A stretch of DNA of 7,290 nt. Origin: Hyphomicrobiales bacterium. Lineage in GTDB: Bacteria; Pseudomonadota; Alphaproteobacteria; Rhizobiales; JAUVMS01. The stretch covers positions 1 to 7,290 of the forward strand of contig JAUVMS010000167.1 in NCBI GenBank assembly GCA_030600135.1. Reading direction: 5' to 3'. The notes below the pieces were generated by a model. It saw only the letters and a list, made by a program, of their open reading frames with translations. It was not told the origin of the DNA and did not search any database. Below, piece by piece: positions 1 to 6,610 of the stretch (position 1 is its first letter; each line of letters opens with the position of its first letter). Position numbers and translations under genes: made by a program.

Positions 1-627
1 CGCCGTCATCGCGGCCACGCACCCGGTATCGACATGCAACTCTTCACCGGCTCGCAGCTCTCGCTCGACCACCGTGCCGCCCGCATGCACAAACACCCAT
101 CCATCGCCGTCGAGCCTTTGCATGACAAAGCCTTCGCCGCCGAATAGTCCAGTCATGACCCGCTTTTGAAAGAAGATGCCCAACGTGACGCCGCGTGCGG
201 CGCAAAGAAAGCTGTCTTTTTGACAGACCAGGGTCCCACCCATTTGATCGAGCCTAATCGGCAGAATGTGTCCCGGATAGGGCGCCGCAAATGCCACGCG
301 TGCCTTGCCGTGGCCCTCATGCAAGAATAGCGTGGTGAAAAGCCCTTCACCGGTGAGCAGGCGCTTACCTGCCCCGGCGAGCTTGCCCAAAAAGCCACCA
401 CTCCCGCCGCTATGTGAGCCGTCACCGAACACGGTATCCATGGTGATATCGGCATTTTTGAACATCATGGCGCCGGCTTCGGCAATGGCGCTTTCGCCGG
501 GATCGAGTTCAATTTCGACGAATTGCATTTCGCCGCCCTTGATTTCAAAATCAATGTCATCGGCAACGCCGCTGGAGCGTTGATGTTGCCTGCCGCCAAC
601 CTGCGGGACCGATCCCATGAGAGCCAT
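1..627 (-). CDS. AIM24 / TIGR00266 family protein, C-terminus cut off by the window edge
   Basis: The reading frame is open from the ATG at 627 to the left edge, giving 209 residues with no stop, so the C-terminus lies outside the window. The translation has the layout of the AIM24 (TIGR00266, DUF124) beta-barrel family. It opens with an MQFVEIELDPGES segment and an EAGAMMFKN motif, followed by a Gly/Ser-rich loop (about residues 80-94) and LLTGEGLFTTLFLHEG. A G(T)LVCQKDSFLCA strand pair, GLFGGEGFVMQRL and FVHAGGTVVER come next. Family members are usually about 220-260 residues, so perhaps 20-50 are missing. The start is supported by a strong GGAGG five bases upstream. Residues 1-25 (Gln/Arg/Ser-containing) precede the conserved fold and may be a flexible leader. 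The family is named after a yeast mitochondrial protein. The bacterial role is not established, so I give no specific function. Confidence 0.9.
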   Translation of the reverse strand, partial: MALMGSVPQVGGRQHQRSSGVADDIDFEIKGGEMQFVEIELDPGESAIAEAGAMMFKNADITMDTVFGDGSHSGGSGGFLGKLAGAGKRLLTGEGLFTTLFLHEGHGKARVAFAAPYPGHILPIRLDQMGGTLVCQKDSFLCAARGVTLGIFFQKRVMTGLFGGEGFVMQRLDGDGWVFVHAGGTVVERELRAGEELHVDTGCVAAMTA

Positions 628-632
628 GCTCA

Positions 633-637
633 CCTCC
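633..637 (-). promoter_or_regulatory. Ribosome binding site of the AIM24 family gene
   Basis: Read on the minus strand, GGAGG is followed by five bases and the ATG at 627. This near-perfect Shine-Dalgarno fixes the start of the AIM24 family gene and excludes the in-frame Met three codons downstream as the main start. Confidence 0.75.
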
Positions 638-658
638 ATTTCGCCGAGCATCCTGTCC

Positions 659-670
659 GCCTATATAGGC
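659..670. promoter_or_regulatory. 12-base perfect palindrome GCCTATATAGGC, candidate -10 or operator
   Basis: GCCTATATAGGC is its own reverse complement. It lies 32-43 bases upstream of the AIM24 family ATG. Its TATATA core resembles a -10 element and would place a transcription start near 655 on the minus strand. No good -35 hexamer sits 17 bases further upstream, so this is a candidate only. The symmetry could equally be a repressor or activator half-site pair. Confidence 0.3.
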
Positions 671-992
671 AGCGTTCTGCTCAATTTGGAGGAATAGGCT
701 TTGTCATCCGATTAACGCGGCGCTTACCATGACAAGAAAATGCCACCCAACGACCTGAAGGGCTGTAGGAAAGGTGAAGTCAGGCTCAATTGCGACACAG
801 CTTGTGCCACCACTTGAGTTCGACACCATAAGCTGTTGATTCGTTTTGACTTAGGGCTGTTACGATAAACGGCGCGTGCGACAATCACTGGTCAGGTCAC
901 GGCGATTTTCCCCAGCCATGCGCGGCGAAAACTTGCCGCGGGTAGATTCGCCAACATAAGACAGAACGCTTGGGCCGGGGAGAACGACCGCA

Positions 993-1793
993 ATGTATCT
1001 AATACTTGCTGTCACCACGATTTTGACGGGCTTTTTTGTCTGGGTTTCAGTTATCCCTTGGCTGCGAGAACTGCTGATCGATCACGATGTGGCTCCCGAT
1101 AAACCCTGGCCCTTTGGTTATCGCACAGCTTGGCTTGCCATCAGAACCACGGACTCCGAGGCCGTTATCGACACGCTCGGGCTTGCCGAGCTCCAGTGTG
1201 TCAATTGGCGTACCGGCATCGCAACGACCTATGACGAAGATCTCGGCTCCTATTATGTCTTCGTCTCACCGCCGGTCGGCGAGTGGACATTCGTTGTCGG
1301 CCTCGCCCTGCCTCACCCTGTGAACGCCCGTTTCATCGACGGTTGCATGCCTCTCCTCACATCGGTTGCCGCACGTTTTTACGACGTCCAGTACTTTTTC
1401 ACCTATCCCGTTATCGAGCACTATGCCTGGTCGCGCTTTGAAGCCGGCAAACTGCAGCGCGCCTTTGCCTGGGGCGATGAGGGTGTCATTTGGAACAAGG
1501 GCCCCCTGACCCAGGAAGAGCGCGACTTGGGCCTCAAGGTGTTCGAGTTGCGCCGGCTCGGTGGTACGGACGTCGACAACCTTGATAATGACGATGATGC
1601 CGGCTACCCCCGCGAGGACCACGTGCTGAAGATTGCAAGCGCATGGAGCCTCGATCCGACCGAGATTGACCATCAATCGGCGGATTCCGCGCTTGGCTTT
1701 GTCGGCCAAGTTCCAAACGAATGGCGGATTAAACGCACCAAGCCGCGCAAACGGTCGCGAAAGCGACAGTCGGACTTGCGACCGGTGACATGA
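993..1793 (+). CDS. Uncharacterised membrane-anchored protein, 266 residues
   Basis: I do not recognise a named family. Residues 1-28 form a hydrophobic N-terminal helix (VTTILTGFFVWVSVI) that could be a membrane anchor or uncleaved signal. A compact Trp/Tyr/Phe-rich domain follows, from about residue 38 to 225, with segments PWPFGYRTAWLAIRT, YYVFVSPPVGEWTFVVG, FYDVQYFFTYPVIEHYAW and RAFAWGDEG. It ends in a helix, VLKIASAWSLDPTEI. Within it, residues 192-209 form an Asp-rich loop (DVDNLDNDDD). The C-terminal 23 residues are strongly basic (RIKRTKPRKRSRKRQ). The start has GGGGAG about ten bases upstream, and aromatic-rich composition with GC-rich third positions argues for a real gene. It converges with the basic hypothetical gene and has no operon partner in the window. 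Aromatic-rich folds of this style occur in sporadic, often immunity-like, hypothetical proteins, but I cannot assign a role. Confidence 0.8.
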   Translation: MYLILAVTTILTGFFVWVSVIPWLRELLIDHDVAPDKPWPFGYRTAWLAIRTTDSEAVIDTLGLAELQCVNWRTGIATTYDEDLGSYYVFVSPPVGEWTFVVGLALPHPVNARFIDGCMPLLTSVAARFYDVQYFFTYPVIEHYAWSRFEAGKLQRAFAWGDEGVIWNKGPLTQEERDLGLKVFELRRLGGTDVDNLDNDDDAGYPREDHVLKIASAWSLDPTEIDHQSADSALGFVGQVPNEWRIKRTKPRKRSRKRQSDLRPVT

Positions 1794-1845
1794 TGTCGCC
1801 GTTTATTGTTTGCCCTGACCCGGTGCCACGTCTCTCAATTTTGTT

Positions 1846-2517
1846 TCAAGCAGCTTGCGCCAGCGGGGCAGCAACAACGCTGGCGATCGAGACCGGCCCG
1901 CGGATGCGGGTTACCTGAGCATTTTGCTGTGCTCGCTTTGCGGCACGCGCCGACGAGGTGCCGCTGAGCCACACGACCCGCCGTGCCACGCGTTTCCCGC
2001 CGCGCGCCAGAGGCTTTGCGTTGGCCAATGGTTGAGCAACGATTAAGCGCTTGTTGGCGTTGCCTTGCGTGGGTGCAGCTCTCTTGGCCTTATTTGTGCT
2101 TTTCACCTTGGCTCGTTGTCGACAGGGTCTGTTGGTCGTCGCGCTACTTACAATCAAATGCTTGCGAGCCGCTTTGAGCCGAGATGCGCCGACCCTTGGT
2201 GCCGCGCCGCGGCGGCTCATCAACGTGTCCAAGTCTTGGGCGGCTCTATCAGCTTGCGCGGCTGTAACAGCTCCACCGTCGCATGGCGTTTCGCGAGCCG
2301 CATCCAAAATGGCGCCGATGCAAAGGGATGACGTGCGAGGGGCTTCGTTCCGTTTTGTCAACGCCGGCGGGCAGACCAGCGCCCTGCGCTGGCGGCGCTT
2401 GGAGGCACCCTTTAGCGCCCTCTTGCGCTTGGACTCATCGCGGGCCGCCTCAGTGACGGCGTTGGTCGGCGCTGCCCTATCGCGCCCCAAGAACCAGGAG
2501 AATGGATTAAGCCACAT
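1846..2517 (-). CDS. Highly basic hypothetical protein, 223 residues
   Basis: No recognised family. The N-terminus begins MWLNPFSWFLGRD, a short aromatic stretch. Nearly all the rest is Ala/Arg/Lys/Ser-rich and low in complexity. By hand count there are about 46 Lys/Arg against 11 Asp/Glu, and residues 98-223 contain no acidic residue. Lys-rich blocks (AKVKSTNKAKRAA, residues 136-148) resemble disordered nucleic-acid-binding tails of histone H1-like proteins, but this is an analogy only. The upstream region has only a weak GAG near the ATG. It converges with the 266-residue gene across 52 bases, without a visible terminator. The AT-rich island lies directly upstream and would contain its promoter. 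A GC-rich non-coding stretch read in this frame could also give Ala/Arg-rich text, and an overlapping plus-strand frame exists (2051-2551), so existence of the gene is probable rather than certain. Confidence 0.5.
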   Translation of the reverse strand: MWLNPFSWFLGRDRAAPTNAVTEAARDESKRKRALKGASKRRQRRALVCPPALTKRNEAPRTSSLCIGAILDAARETPCDGGAVTAAQADRAAQDLDTLMSRRGAAPRVGASRLKAARKHLIVSSATTNRPCRQRAKVKSTNKAKRAAPTQGNANKRLIVAQPLANAKPLARGGKRVARRVVWLSGTSSARAAKRAQQNAQVTRIRGPVSIASVVAAPLAQAA

Positions 2518-2872
2518 TGATCTCAGCTCGCACTCACGACTTTTGTGCTAAAACGTGCTGCGATCTTGGCGCCGAGGAGTTAAGGAGACATTGCCAATTT
2601 TACTAATTTGGAACAAAAGTTATATTTTTTTGAGTTCGTTTGAGCAAGACTGCAGTATTCCCGGATCAGTAGAATTGTTTGTAGTATTGTTTATCTATGG
2701 TTTTTCTATTCTTTACATAACTTAATTCCGATTGGAATGAGAGTTTCAAAGTATTGTTATATATGTCTGTGCTCGTCTTAATATAATTGTTTATTAAAAT
2801 CGTTGAATACTACCGGGAAGTGTCGCGAATTCATTGTCCGCCGAAGCGCATCAAACTAATTGAAATCCGACG
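2518..2872. other. Intergenic region containing an AT-rich island (about 2581-2820)
   Basis: This 355-base stretch lies between two minus-strand genes. By hand count 2581-2820 is about 30% GC (73 of 240), against clearly GC-rich flanks. It carries repeated ATTGTTT-like words (near 2676, 2684, 2752 and 2786) and runs of T. A TTAATA/TATTAA inverted pair sits at 2778-2797. It should contain the promoter of the basic hypothetical gene and the 3' end of the upstream membrane-protein transcript. No stable GC-rich hairpin with a T tail is visible on either strand. The only frame with a ribosome-binding-like sequence is a 44-codon frame on the plus strand at 2591-2725, which I do not call as a gene. 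Low-GC promoter islands in such genomes are often targets of nucleoid-associated or zinc-finger regulators such as MucR/Ros; applying that here is inference. Confidence 0.6.
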
Positions 2873-3487
2873 TCAGCGCACGAGATCCCCACGCTGCGCC
2901 AGCTTGTAATACACCGCCGAATTCGAGACGACACCACTAACTGGATGGCAGGGCCGCGCGTAGGTCAGCCGGCTATGTGGATCGATCACCAGGGCCGTGC
3001 AGCGTTTGTCGAGTTCCTGGCCCTGCACACCGGCAACAAATCCTGCAACCAAAGCGGTCTTTTGCGTCGGCTTAGCCTCGGCGCCGACCACCGTCCTCAC
3101 ACTGTCGCGGGCATTGCCCTGCTCTGTGCTGGCCTCTTCCACGGAGGCCATTACCACCGTGCCTGGCTCATGCAGCAGGACGTCACCTACAAAATGCCAA
3201 AAACCGACGAAGTGCCAAAATATGATTCCGAGGATAAAACCGCCACCACCCCACCAAAGATGCGAAAGCGTCCTTGTTGGCTGGAGCGTGGTGCCATCGG
3301 TTTGTCGGCGCGCATCAGAGGGGGCCGGTGCGTCGGGAGCGATGCCAACCTGGCCAGCTTTGCTCGCCTTGTCGCTGTCACTTTGCCCTGAACCCGAGCC
3401 GACCGCTTCAATGGCATCTGTCACGTTCGACGAGTCCGCGACCAAGTCTTCGGCGACGTCGCCCCCCTTGATCGCTTGGTCCGTCAT
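2873..3487 (-). CDS. Single-pass membrane protein with disordered N-terminus and two-cysteine C-terminal domain
   Basis: 204 residues, no named family recognised. Residues 1-70 are acidic, Ser/Gly/Asp-rich and probably disordered. Residues 77-105 form one very hydrophobic segment, starting with LWWGGGG and containing FWHFVG twice in a row. Residues 106-204 follow, with Cys163 and Cys180 (CTALVIDP...ARPC) placed where a disulphide could form. With few positive residues near the membrane, the topology (N-in, C-out to the periplasm) is inferred from the cysteine pair and the acidic tail. The start has GAGGGG seven bases before the ATG. Similar small proteins with an acidic tail, an FWxFV membrane helix and a short two-Cys domain are, to my recollection, common as hypothetical genes in Hyphomicrobiales. 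It is separated from the glycosylase gene by 228 bases, so it probably has its own promoter. Confidence 0.8.
   Translation of the reverse strand: MTDQAIKGGDVAEDLVADSSNVTDAIEAVGSGSGQSDSDKASKAGQVGIAPDAPAPSDARRQTDGTTLQPTRTLSHLWWGGGGFILGIIFWHFVGFWHFVGDVLLHEPGTVVMASVEEASTEQGNARDSVRTVVGAEAKPTQKTALVAGFVAGVQGQELDKRCTALVIDPHSRLTYARPCHPVSGVVSNSAVYYKLAQRGDLVR
3185..3220 (-). repeat. Tandem 18-base repeat encoding FWHFVG twice
   Basis: Two adjacent 18-base units (3185-3202 and 3203-3220) differ at three positions, all synonymous. Each encodes FWHFVG, residues 90-101 of the membrane protein. The purely synonymous divergence suggests an older duplication kept under protein-level selection. Confidence 0.85.
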
Positions 3488-3715
3488 GCATTGCCCCTCA
3501 TCGGCCGAGACAGATGGTCAATGAGTGTGGGGATTCGCTCGCCCAGGCAAGCATTCATGACGCGACGTCGGCAGGCCCAGCGCCACATGGCAGCATAAGG
3601 CGTTGATCATAGCCTGTTTTGGGCAATGAATTTTTTGCCGCCTCGTTCAACTTGCTCCCGGCCTGTCGGGCAGATTTCATGGCTGCAATTGAACCGTTTT
3701 TTGTCCAGTCGGACT
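3488..3715. other. Intergenic spacer without recognised genes
   Basis: This 228-base spacer lies between the glycosylase stop and the membrane-protein start, both on the minus strand. It should hold the promoter of the membrane-protein gene. A TATGAT at about 3606-3611 (minus strand) could be a -10, but no matching -35 lies 16-18 bases away. A 41-codon frame (3555-3680, minus) lacks a ribosome binding site. No hairpin-plus-T terminator for the glycosylase gene is visible. Confidence 0.4.
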
Positions 3716-4432
3716 TCACGCGCCCCGTTGTCGCGCCAGGAGTTCGCTTGCCGAGTGGTTCTCACCAACGGAAAGGCCGCAGATTTTCGAGAGCTGCGCA
3801 TAGGCCATGCCGTTGTCCGTATGCCATGTGTTGAACTGTTTTTGAATCTTCTCCAAATCGCGCTTGGAACGAGGCTCATCGGCAATCTCCAGCCCTGCGT
3901 CCTTGAGGCAGGCCACGACATCGCGCGTCAGTAAAAAGCTATCCTTGCCGATGAACCGCAAAAAATATTGCCCGGTGTTGCCACCGAGGCGTTTGGGCAC
4001 CTTGCTCAACCATCGAAAGAGCCCAACCAAATCGTCGCCTGGCCAATCGGCCAGAAATCGACCGGCACTCTTGTGCTCTTTCGCCGAATCGAGCACGACG
4101 ATCGCATTGTGGCGAACCGACATGATTTTCGCCCCATGGCGAACAATTCGCGTGTCGCTGGTCAATTCGTCCCAATATTCATCCGGCTGAAATGCAAGAA
4201 ATCTTGGATCAAAACCGTGAAATGCCGTCTCGAAACCTGGCCATTTCTGATTGACAACACGCCACGAAAAACCTGAACAAAAAATTCTTCGCGTCATTTC
4301 CGCAAGAATCCGGTCGTCGGCCATCTTTGCCAGTTGTCGCTCATCCGGCGCTTTGCCCACAAGGTCGGCGAGAACCTTTTCGCCTCCCTTGCGCTTGACG
4401 GCCCGCTTTTTAATTTGTGCAAAAGTTTGCAT
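3716..4432 (-). CDS. DNA-3-methyladenine glycosylase I family protein (Tag, COG2818), divergent type
   Basis: 238 residues. Family members excise 3-methyladenine from alkylated DNA, starting base-excision repair in the cytoplasm. The sequence carries the family core: DDRILAEM (39-46), FCSGFSW (51-57), FETAFHGFDP (67-76), SDTRIVRHGAKI (92-103), ADWPGDDLVGL (128-138) and GGNTGQYFLRFIGKDSFLLTRDVV (150-173). Trp57 matches the active-site Trp46 of E. coli Tag. Two differences from E. coli Tag, aligned from memory, stand out. The position of catalytic Glu38 is Arg49, and the N-terminal zinc-binding Cys/His motif is absent. This layout is typical of an alphaproteobacterial subfamily rather than a decayed gene, because the core is intact and full length. 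A TAGGAAT sits a few bases before the ATG. It starts 24 bases after the RNase gene, so it is probably last in a shared transcript. The symbol tag is withheld because activity is not assured. Confidence 0.88.
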   Translation of the reverse strand: MQTFAQIKKRAVKRKGGEKVLADLVGKAPDERQLAKMADDRILAEMTRRIFCSGFSWRVVNQKWPGFETAFHGFDPRFLAFQPDEYWDELTSDTRIVRHGAKIMSVRHNAIVVLDSAKEHKSAGRFLADWPGDDLVGLFRWLSKVPKRLGGNTGQYFLRFIGKDSFLLTRDVVACLKDAGLEIADEPRSKRDLEKIQKQFNTWHTDNGMAYAQLSKICGLSVGENHSASELLARQRGA

Positions 4433-4456
4433 CGTATTCCTACGTGTCAGGCAGTT

Positions 4457-5155
4457 TCATAAGTCGACTTTGTCCTGCTTTTGGGTTTGTCCGGCGCGCA
4501 CAGGCGGCAGAATGACGTCGCCGCGGCGACACCGCCTTTTTTGCTCATTTCGCCCGCAAGCTCTGAATAGGCCCTCGCGTGTCATACAGATCTTGATCTC
4601 CCTCAAGCGCCGGCGCGAGCCGCAGCTAACGGAAATCATGTTGGCCGCCAAGTCGGGGTTGGCCTTGAGAAACGCCTCTTTGATATCGCGCGGGCTCGTG
4701 CGAATAGGTTTCGAAGGTCTAACAAATCGTCTTGGGATCGCGACGCGCTCGAACAGCAGGCGAGAGAGCTGGAAGTATCGTGTCGGCTGCAACCCCGAGC
4801 ATGTTCCGTGCTTGCGATACTGGTGAATGACAAGGCGCTTGCTCGGCATGATGTCGAGCATATCGTTCATCACCCCTCTTGGCACCCACGGCTTTTTGCG
4901 CGTGCGACAGAATTCGGGCCAACCCCGCTCGTATTGTGGCCACAGCCCATGCAATACGAAGGCATAGGGCCGCCCGCCACTGCACTGCGGCTCTTTACGG
5001 CTGCCGGGGTTGCTGGCGCAATAGGTGGGCGACCACGAGAGCACGAGGGAATAGTAGTCGAAATCACCGGGATCGCCGGCTTTCTGCGCCGACGATGTTC
5101 CGGCAACAAGGACAACAAGAAGGGCACCATACGCGCCCACGCGAAATCGCTTCAT
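4457..5155 (-). CDS. Secreted ribonuclease T2 family protein
   Basis: 232 residues. RNase T2 enzymes cleave single-stranded RNA through a 2',3'-cyclic phosphate and are periplasmic or secreted. A signal peptide is clear: KRFR, a hydrophobic core (ALLVVLVAG), then likely cleavage after TSSA at about residue 23. The mature part opens with FDYYSLVLSWSPTYC. Conserved site I is FVLHGLWPQY with catalytic His69. Site II is LVIHQYRKHGTCSGL with His111, Lys115 and catalytic His116. The acidic residue normally next to the first His (HEWxKHG in the fungal RNase Rh pattern) is Gln112 here. Eight cysteines in the mature chain (46, 58, 83, 119, 178, 190, 200, 209) could form four disulphides, supporting export. 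The C-terminus is basic and extended. Its start lies 45 bases after the dipeptidase stop with only a weak GGA-like binding site, so coupling within an operon is likely. Confidence 0.9.
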   Translation of the reverse strand: MKRFRVGAYGALLVVLVAGTSSAQKAGDPGDFDYYSLVLSWSPTYCASNPGSRKEPQCSGGRPYAFVLHGLWPQYERGWPEFCRTRKKPWVPRGVMNDMLDIMPSKRLVIHQYRKHGTCSGLQPTRYFQLSRLLFERVAIPRRFVRPSKPIRTSPRDIKEAFLKANPDLAANMISVSCGSRRRLREIKICMTREGLFRACGRNEQKRRCRRGDVILPPVRAGQTQKQDKVDL

Positions 5156-5200
5156 GATATATCCGCAGTCCGAATTTCAGCCATCATGTCGCGATGTGGT

Positions 5201-6595
5201 CTAGCTCGCAAGCTTGGCGAGAATACGTGCCCAGCTCCGTGTGCCCTTTCTGAAGCTCTCGAGGTTGTATTTTTCGTTTGGTGAGTGGATCCGATCATCA
5301 TCGAGCGCAAAGCCGACGAGGAGAGAATCCATCCCCAACACACTCTTGAACGACTGAACGATGGGGATCGAGCCGCCACAGCCCATCATCACCGCCGGCT
5401 TGCCCCATTCAGTTTCGAGGGCCGCCGCCGCTGCGCGCATGTATTCGGCATCGATGTCAAACCCGACCGCAGGGCTGCCGCCCCGGCTTTTGAATGTCAC
5501 TGTGCAATCGGCCGGCAGGCTTGTCTGCACTAACGCTTGGAAGTCCTTGCGGATCTTTTCGGGGTCTTGGTTCGGCACGAGACGGAACGTGAGTTTGGCG
5601 GAGGCCTCCGACGGAATGACCGTTTTGGTTCCGGGGCCCGTGTAACCGCCAACAATACCGTTGACTTCGGCTGTCGGCCGCGACCAGATCTGTTCCAGGA
5701 AGCTGCGGCCAGTTTCACCCGCCGGCGTGCTCAGCCCGACTTTCGCGAGCAAGTCCGCCTCGTCGCGCCCGAGATGGGCCCACTGGGCGCGCTGCAACTC
5801 CGGCACTTCGGCCACGTCGTCGTAAAACCCTGGAATCTGAACCCGCCCATCGCCGTCGTGGAGTTTGGCAAGGACGCCCGCGAGCGCTCGAATGGGATTG
5901 ACGGCCGGGCCGCCGTACATGCCCGAGTGAAGATCGCGCGAAGGGCCCTTGACCACTATCTCGACGTCCAGGAGTCCTCGCAACATTGTCGTGATTGCCG
6001 GCTGGTCGCTCCGCGCCTGGCCGGTGTCGCAAACCAGCGCGAGCTCTGCCTTGAGTTCTTCGGCATGGGCATCGAGGAACGGTCCAAGGCTCGGACTTCC
6101 AGATTCCTCTTCCCCCTCGAGCAGTACCGTGACCGAGACAGGCAGATCGCCGGCCGCCTCGCGCCACGCCCGACACGCCTCGACAAAAGTCATCAACTGG
6201 CCCTTGTCGTCGGACGCACCACGTCCGAGGATGACGGTGCCATTCCCGGGCTCCTCGGCCAGACGGGGCTCGAACGGCGGCGTCCGCCAAAGCTCCAACG
6301 GATCGGCAGGCTGCACATCGTAGTGGCCGTAAAAGAGCACATGGCGTGCGTTAGGTTCGCTCGAGCGATAGTGCCCGACCACCATCGGTTGGCCGGACGT
6401 TGGCTTGACCGAGGCCTCAAATCCAATTTCGCTGAGCACGTTCGCGCACCAGCTCGCCGCTTCGCGACAATCATCGACATAGGCCGCATCCGTCGAGATG
6501 CTGGCAATCCTCAAGAGCGAAAACAGCCGCTCCAGGGCTGCCTCACCGTTCGCCTCGACTTTTTCGAGCACTTTGTCCACGCCCTCAGCCACCAT
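5201..6595 (-). CDS. M20 family metallodipeptidase (carnosinase/CNDP-like)
   Basis: 464 residues from the preferred ATG at 6595; an upstream in-frame GTG at 6619 would add eight. Numbering here counts from the GTG. The protein hydrolyses dipeptides or related amides with two metal ions in the cytoplasm. Metal and catalytic residues are all visible: His99 and Asp101 in FYGHYDVQP, the bridging Asp137 in RGASDDKG, base Glu171 and ligand Glu172 in LEGEEESGSP, Asp198 in CDTG and His445 in DRIHSPNEKY. DLHSGMYGG (230-237) carries the His that closes the site from the dimer partner, and residues about 212-330 form the dimerisation lid. Length is normal for M20 dipeptidases of COG0624. There is no signal peptide. 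The substrate cannot be fixed from sequence; dipeptidase is the usual family annotation. It follows the GST gene closely and precedes the RNase gene by 45 bases. Confidence 0.93.
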   Translation of the reverse strand: MVAEGVDKVLEKVEANGEAALERLFSLLRIASISTDAAYVDDCREAASWCANVLSEIGFEASVKPTSGQPMVVGHYRSSEPNARHVLFYGHYDVQPADPLELWRTPPFEPRLAEEPGNGTVILGRGASDDKGQLMTFVEACRAWREAAGDLPVSVTVLLEGEEESGSPSLGPFLDAHAEELKAELALVCDTGQARSDQPAITTMLRGLLDVEIVVKGPSRDLHSGMYGGPAVNPIRALAGVLAKLHDGDGRVQIPGFYDDVAEVPELQRAQWAHLGRDEADLLAKVGLSTPAGETGRSFLEQIWSRPTAEVNGIVGGYTGPGTKTVIPSEASAKLTFRLVPNQDPEKIRKDFQALVQTSLPADCTVTFKSRGGSPAVGFDIDAEYMRAAAAALETEWGKPAVMMGCGGSIPIVQSFKSVLGMDSLLVGFALDDDRIHSPNEKYNLESFRKGTRSWARILAKLAS

Positions 6596-6604
6596 CGCGG
6601 CATT

Positions 6605-6610
6605 CTCCTC
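6605..6610 (-). promoter_or_regulatory. Ribosome binding site deciding the dipeptidase start
   Basis: GAGGAG on the minus strand lies nine bases before the ATG at 6595. The GTG at 6619, eight codons upstream, has no purine-rich sequence in front of it, and GAGGAG would lie inside its coding region. This favours the ATG. Confidence 0.6.

Larger units (their letters stand above)
628..992. other. Divergent intergenic spacer (365 bases)
   Basis: This spacer separates the minus-strand AIM24 gene from the plus-strand 266-residue gene, so it must hold promoters for both. Apart from the Shine-Dalgarno and the palindrome at 659-670, I see no strong sigma-70 pair. For the rightward gene, a TTGATT near 836 and a TACGAT near 861 are separated by 19 bases, which is long. 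Two GANTC sites (GATTC near 838 and 946), the target of the alphaproteobacterial methyltransferase CcrM, occur in the right half. No open frame with a ribosome binding site was found. Confidence 0.5.

Noticed and set aside
711..726. TTAACGCGGCGCTTAC resembling a CtrA box
   Set aside because: The second half is TTAC and the spacing is eight bases, so it does not match TTAA-N7-TTAA.
1266..1709. A 147-codon minus-strand frame inside the 266-residue gene
   Set aside because: Antisense to a frame with a membrane helix and an aromatic-rich globular composition; no independent support.
2051..2551. A 166-codon plus-strand frame overlapping the basic hypothetical gene
   Set aside because: No good ribosome binding site and no recognisable domain. 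The minus frame is longer, with more GC-rich third positions near its start. Neither is certain, so the minus frame is kept at moderate confidence.
2778..2797. TTAATA/TATTAA inverted pair as a terminator or CtrA site
   Set aside because: The stem is six A/T pairs and too weak for a terminator. The spacing between TTAA halves is 12 bases rather than the 7 of a CtrA site.
2997..3524. A 175-codon plus-strand frame opposite the membrane-protein gene
   Set aside because: The minus frame has a clear ribosome binding site, a membrane segment and purely synonymous repeat divergence, all indicating it is the translated strand.
3555..3680. A 41-codon minus-strand frame starting MKSARQAGSK downstream of the glycosylase
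   Set aside because: No ribosome binding site before the ATG and no recognised family; too short to support by sequence alone.
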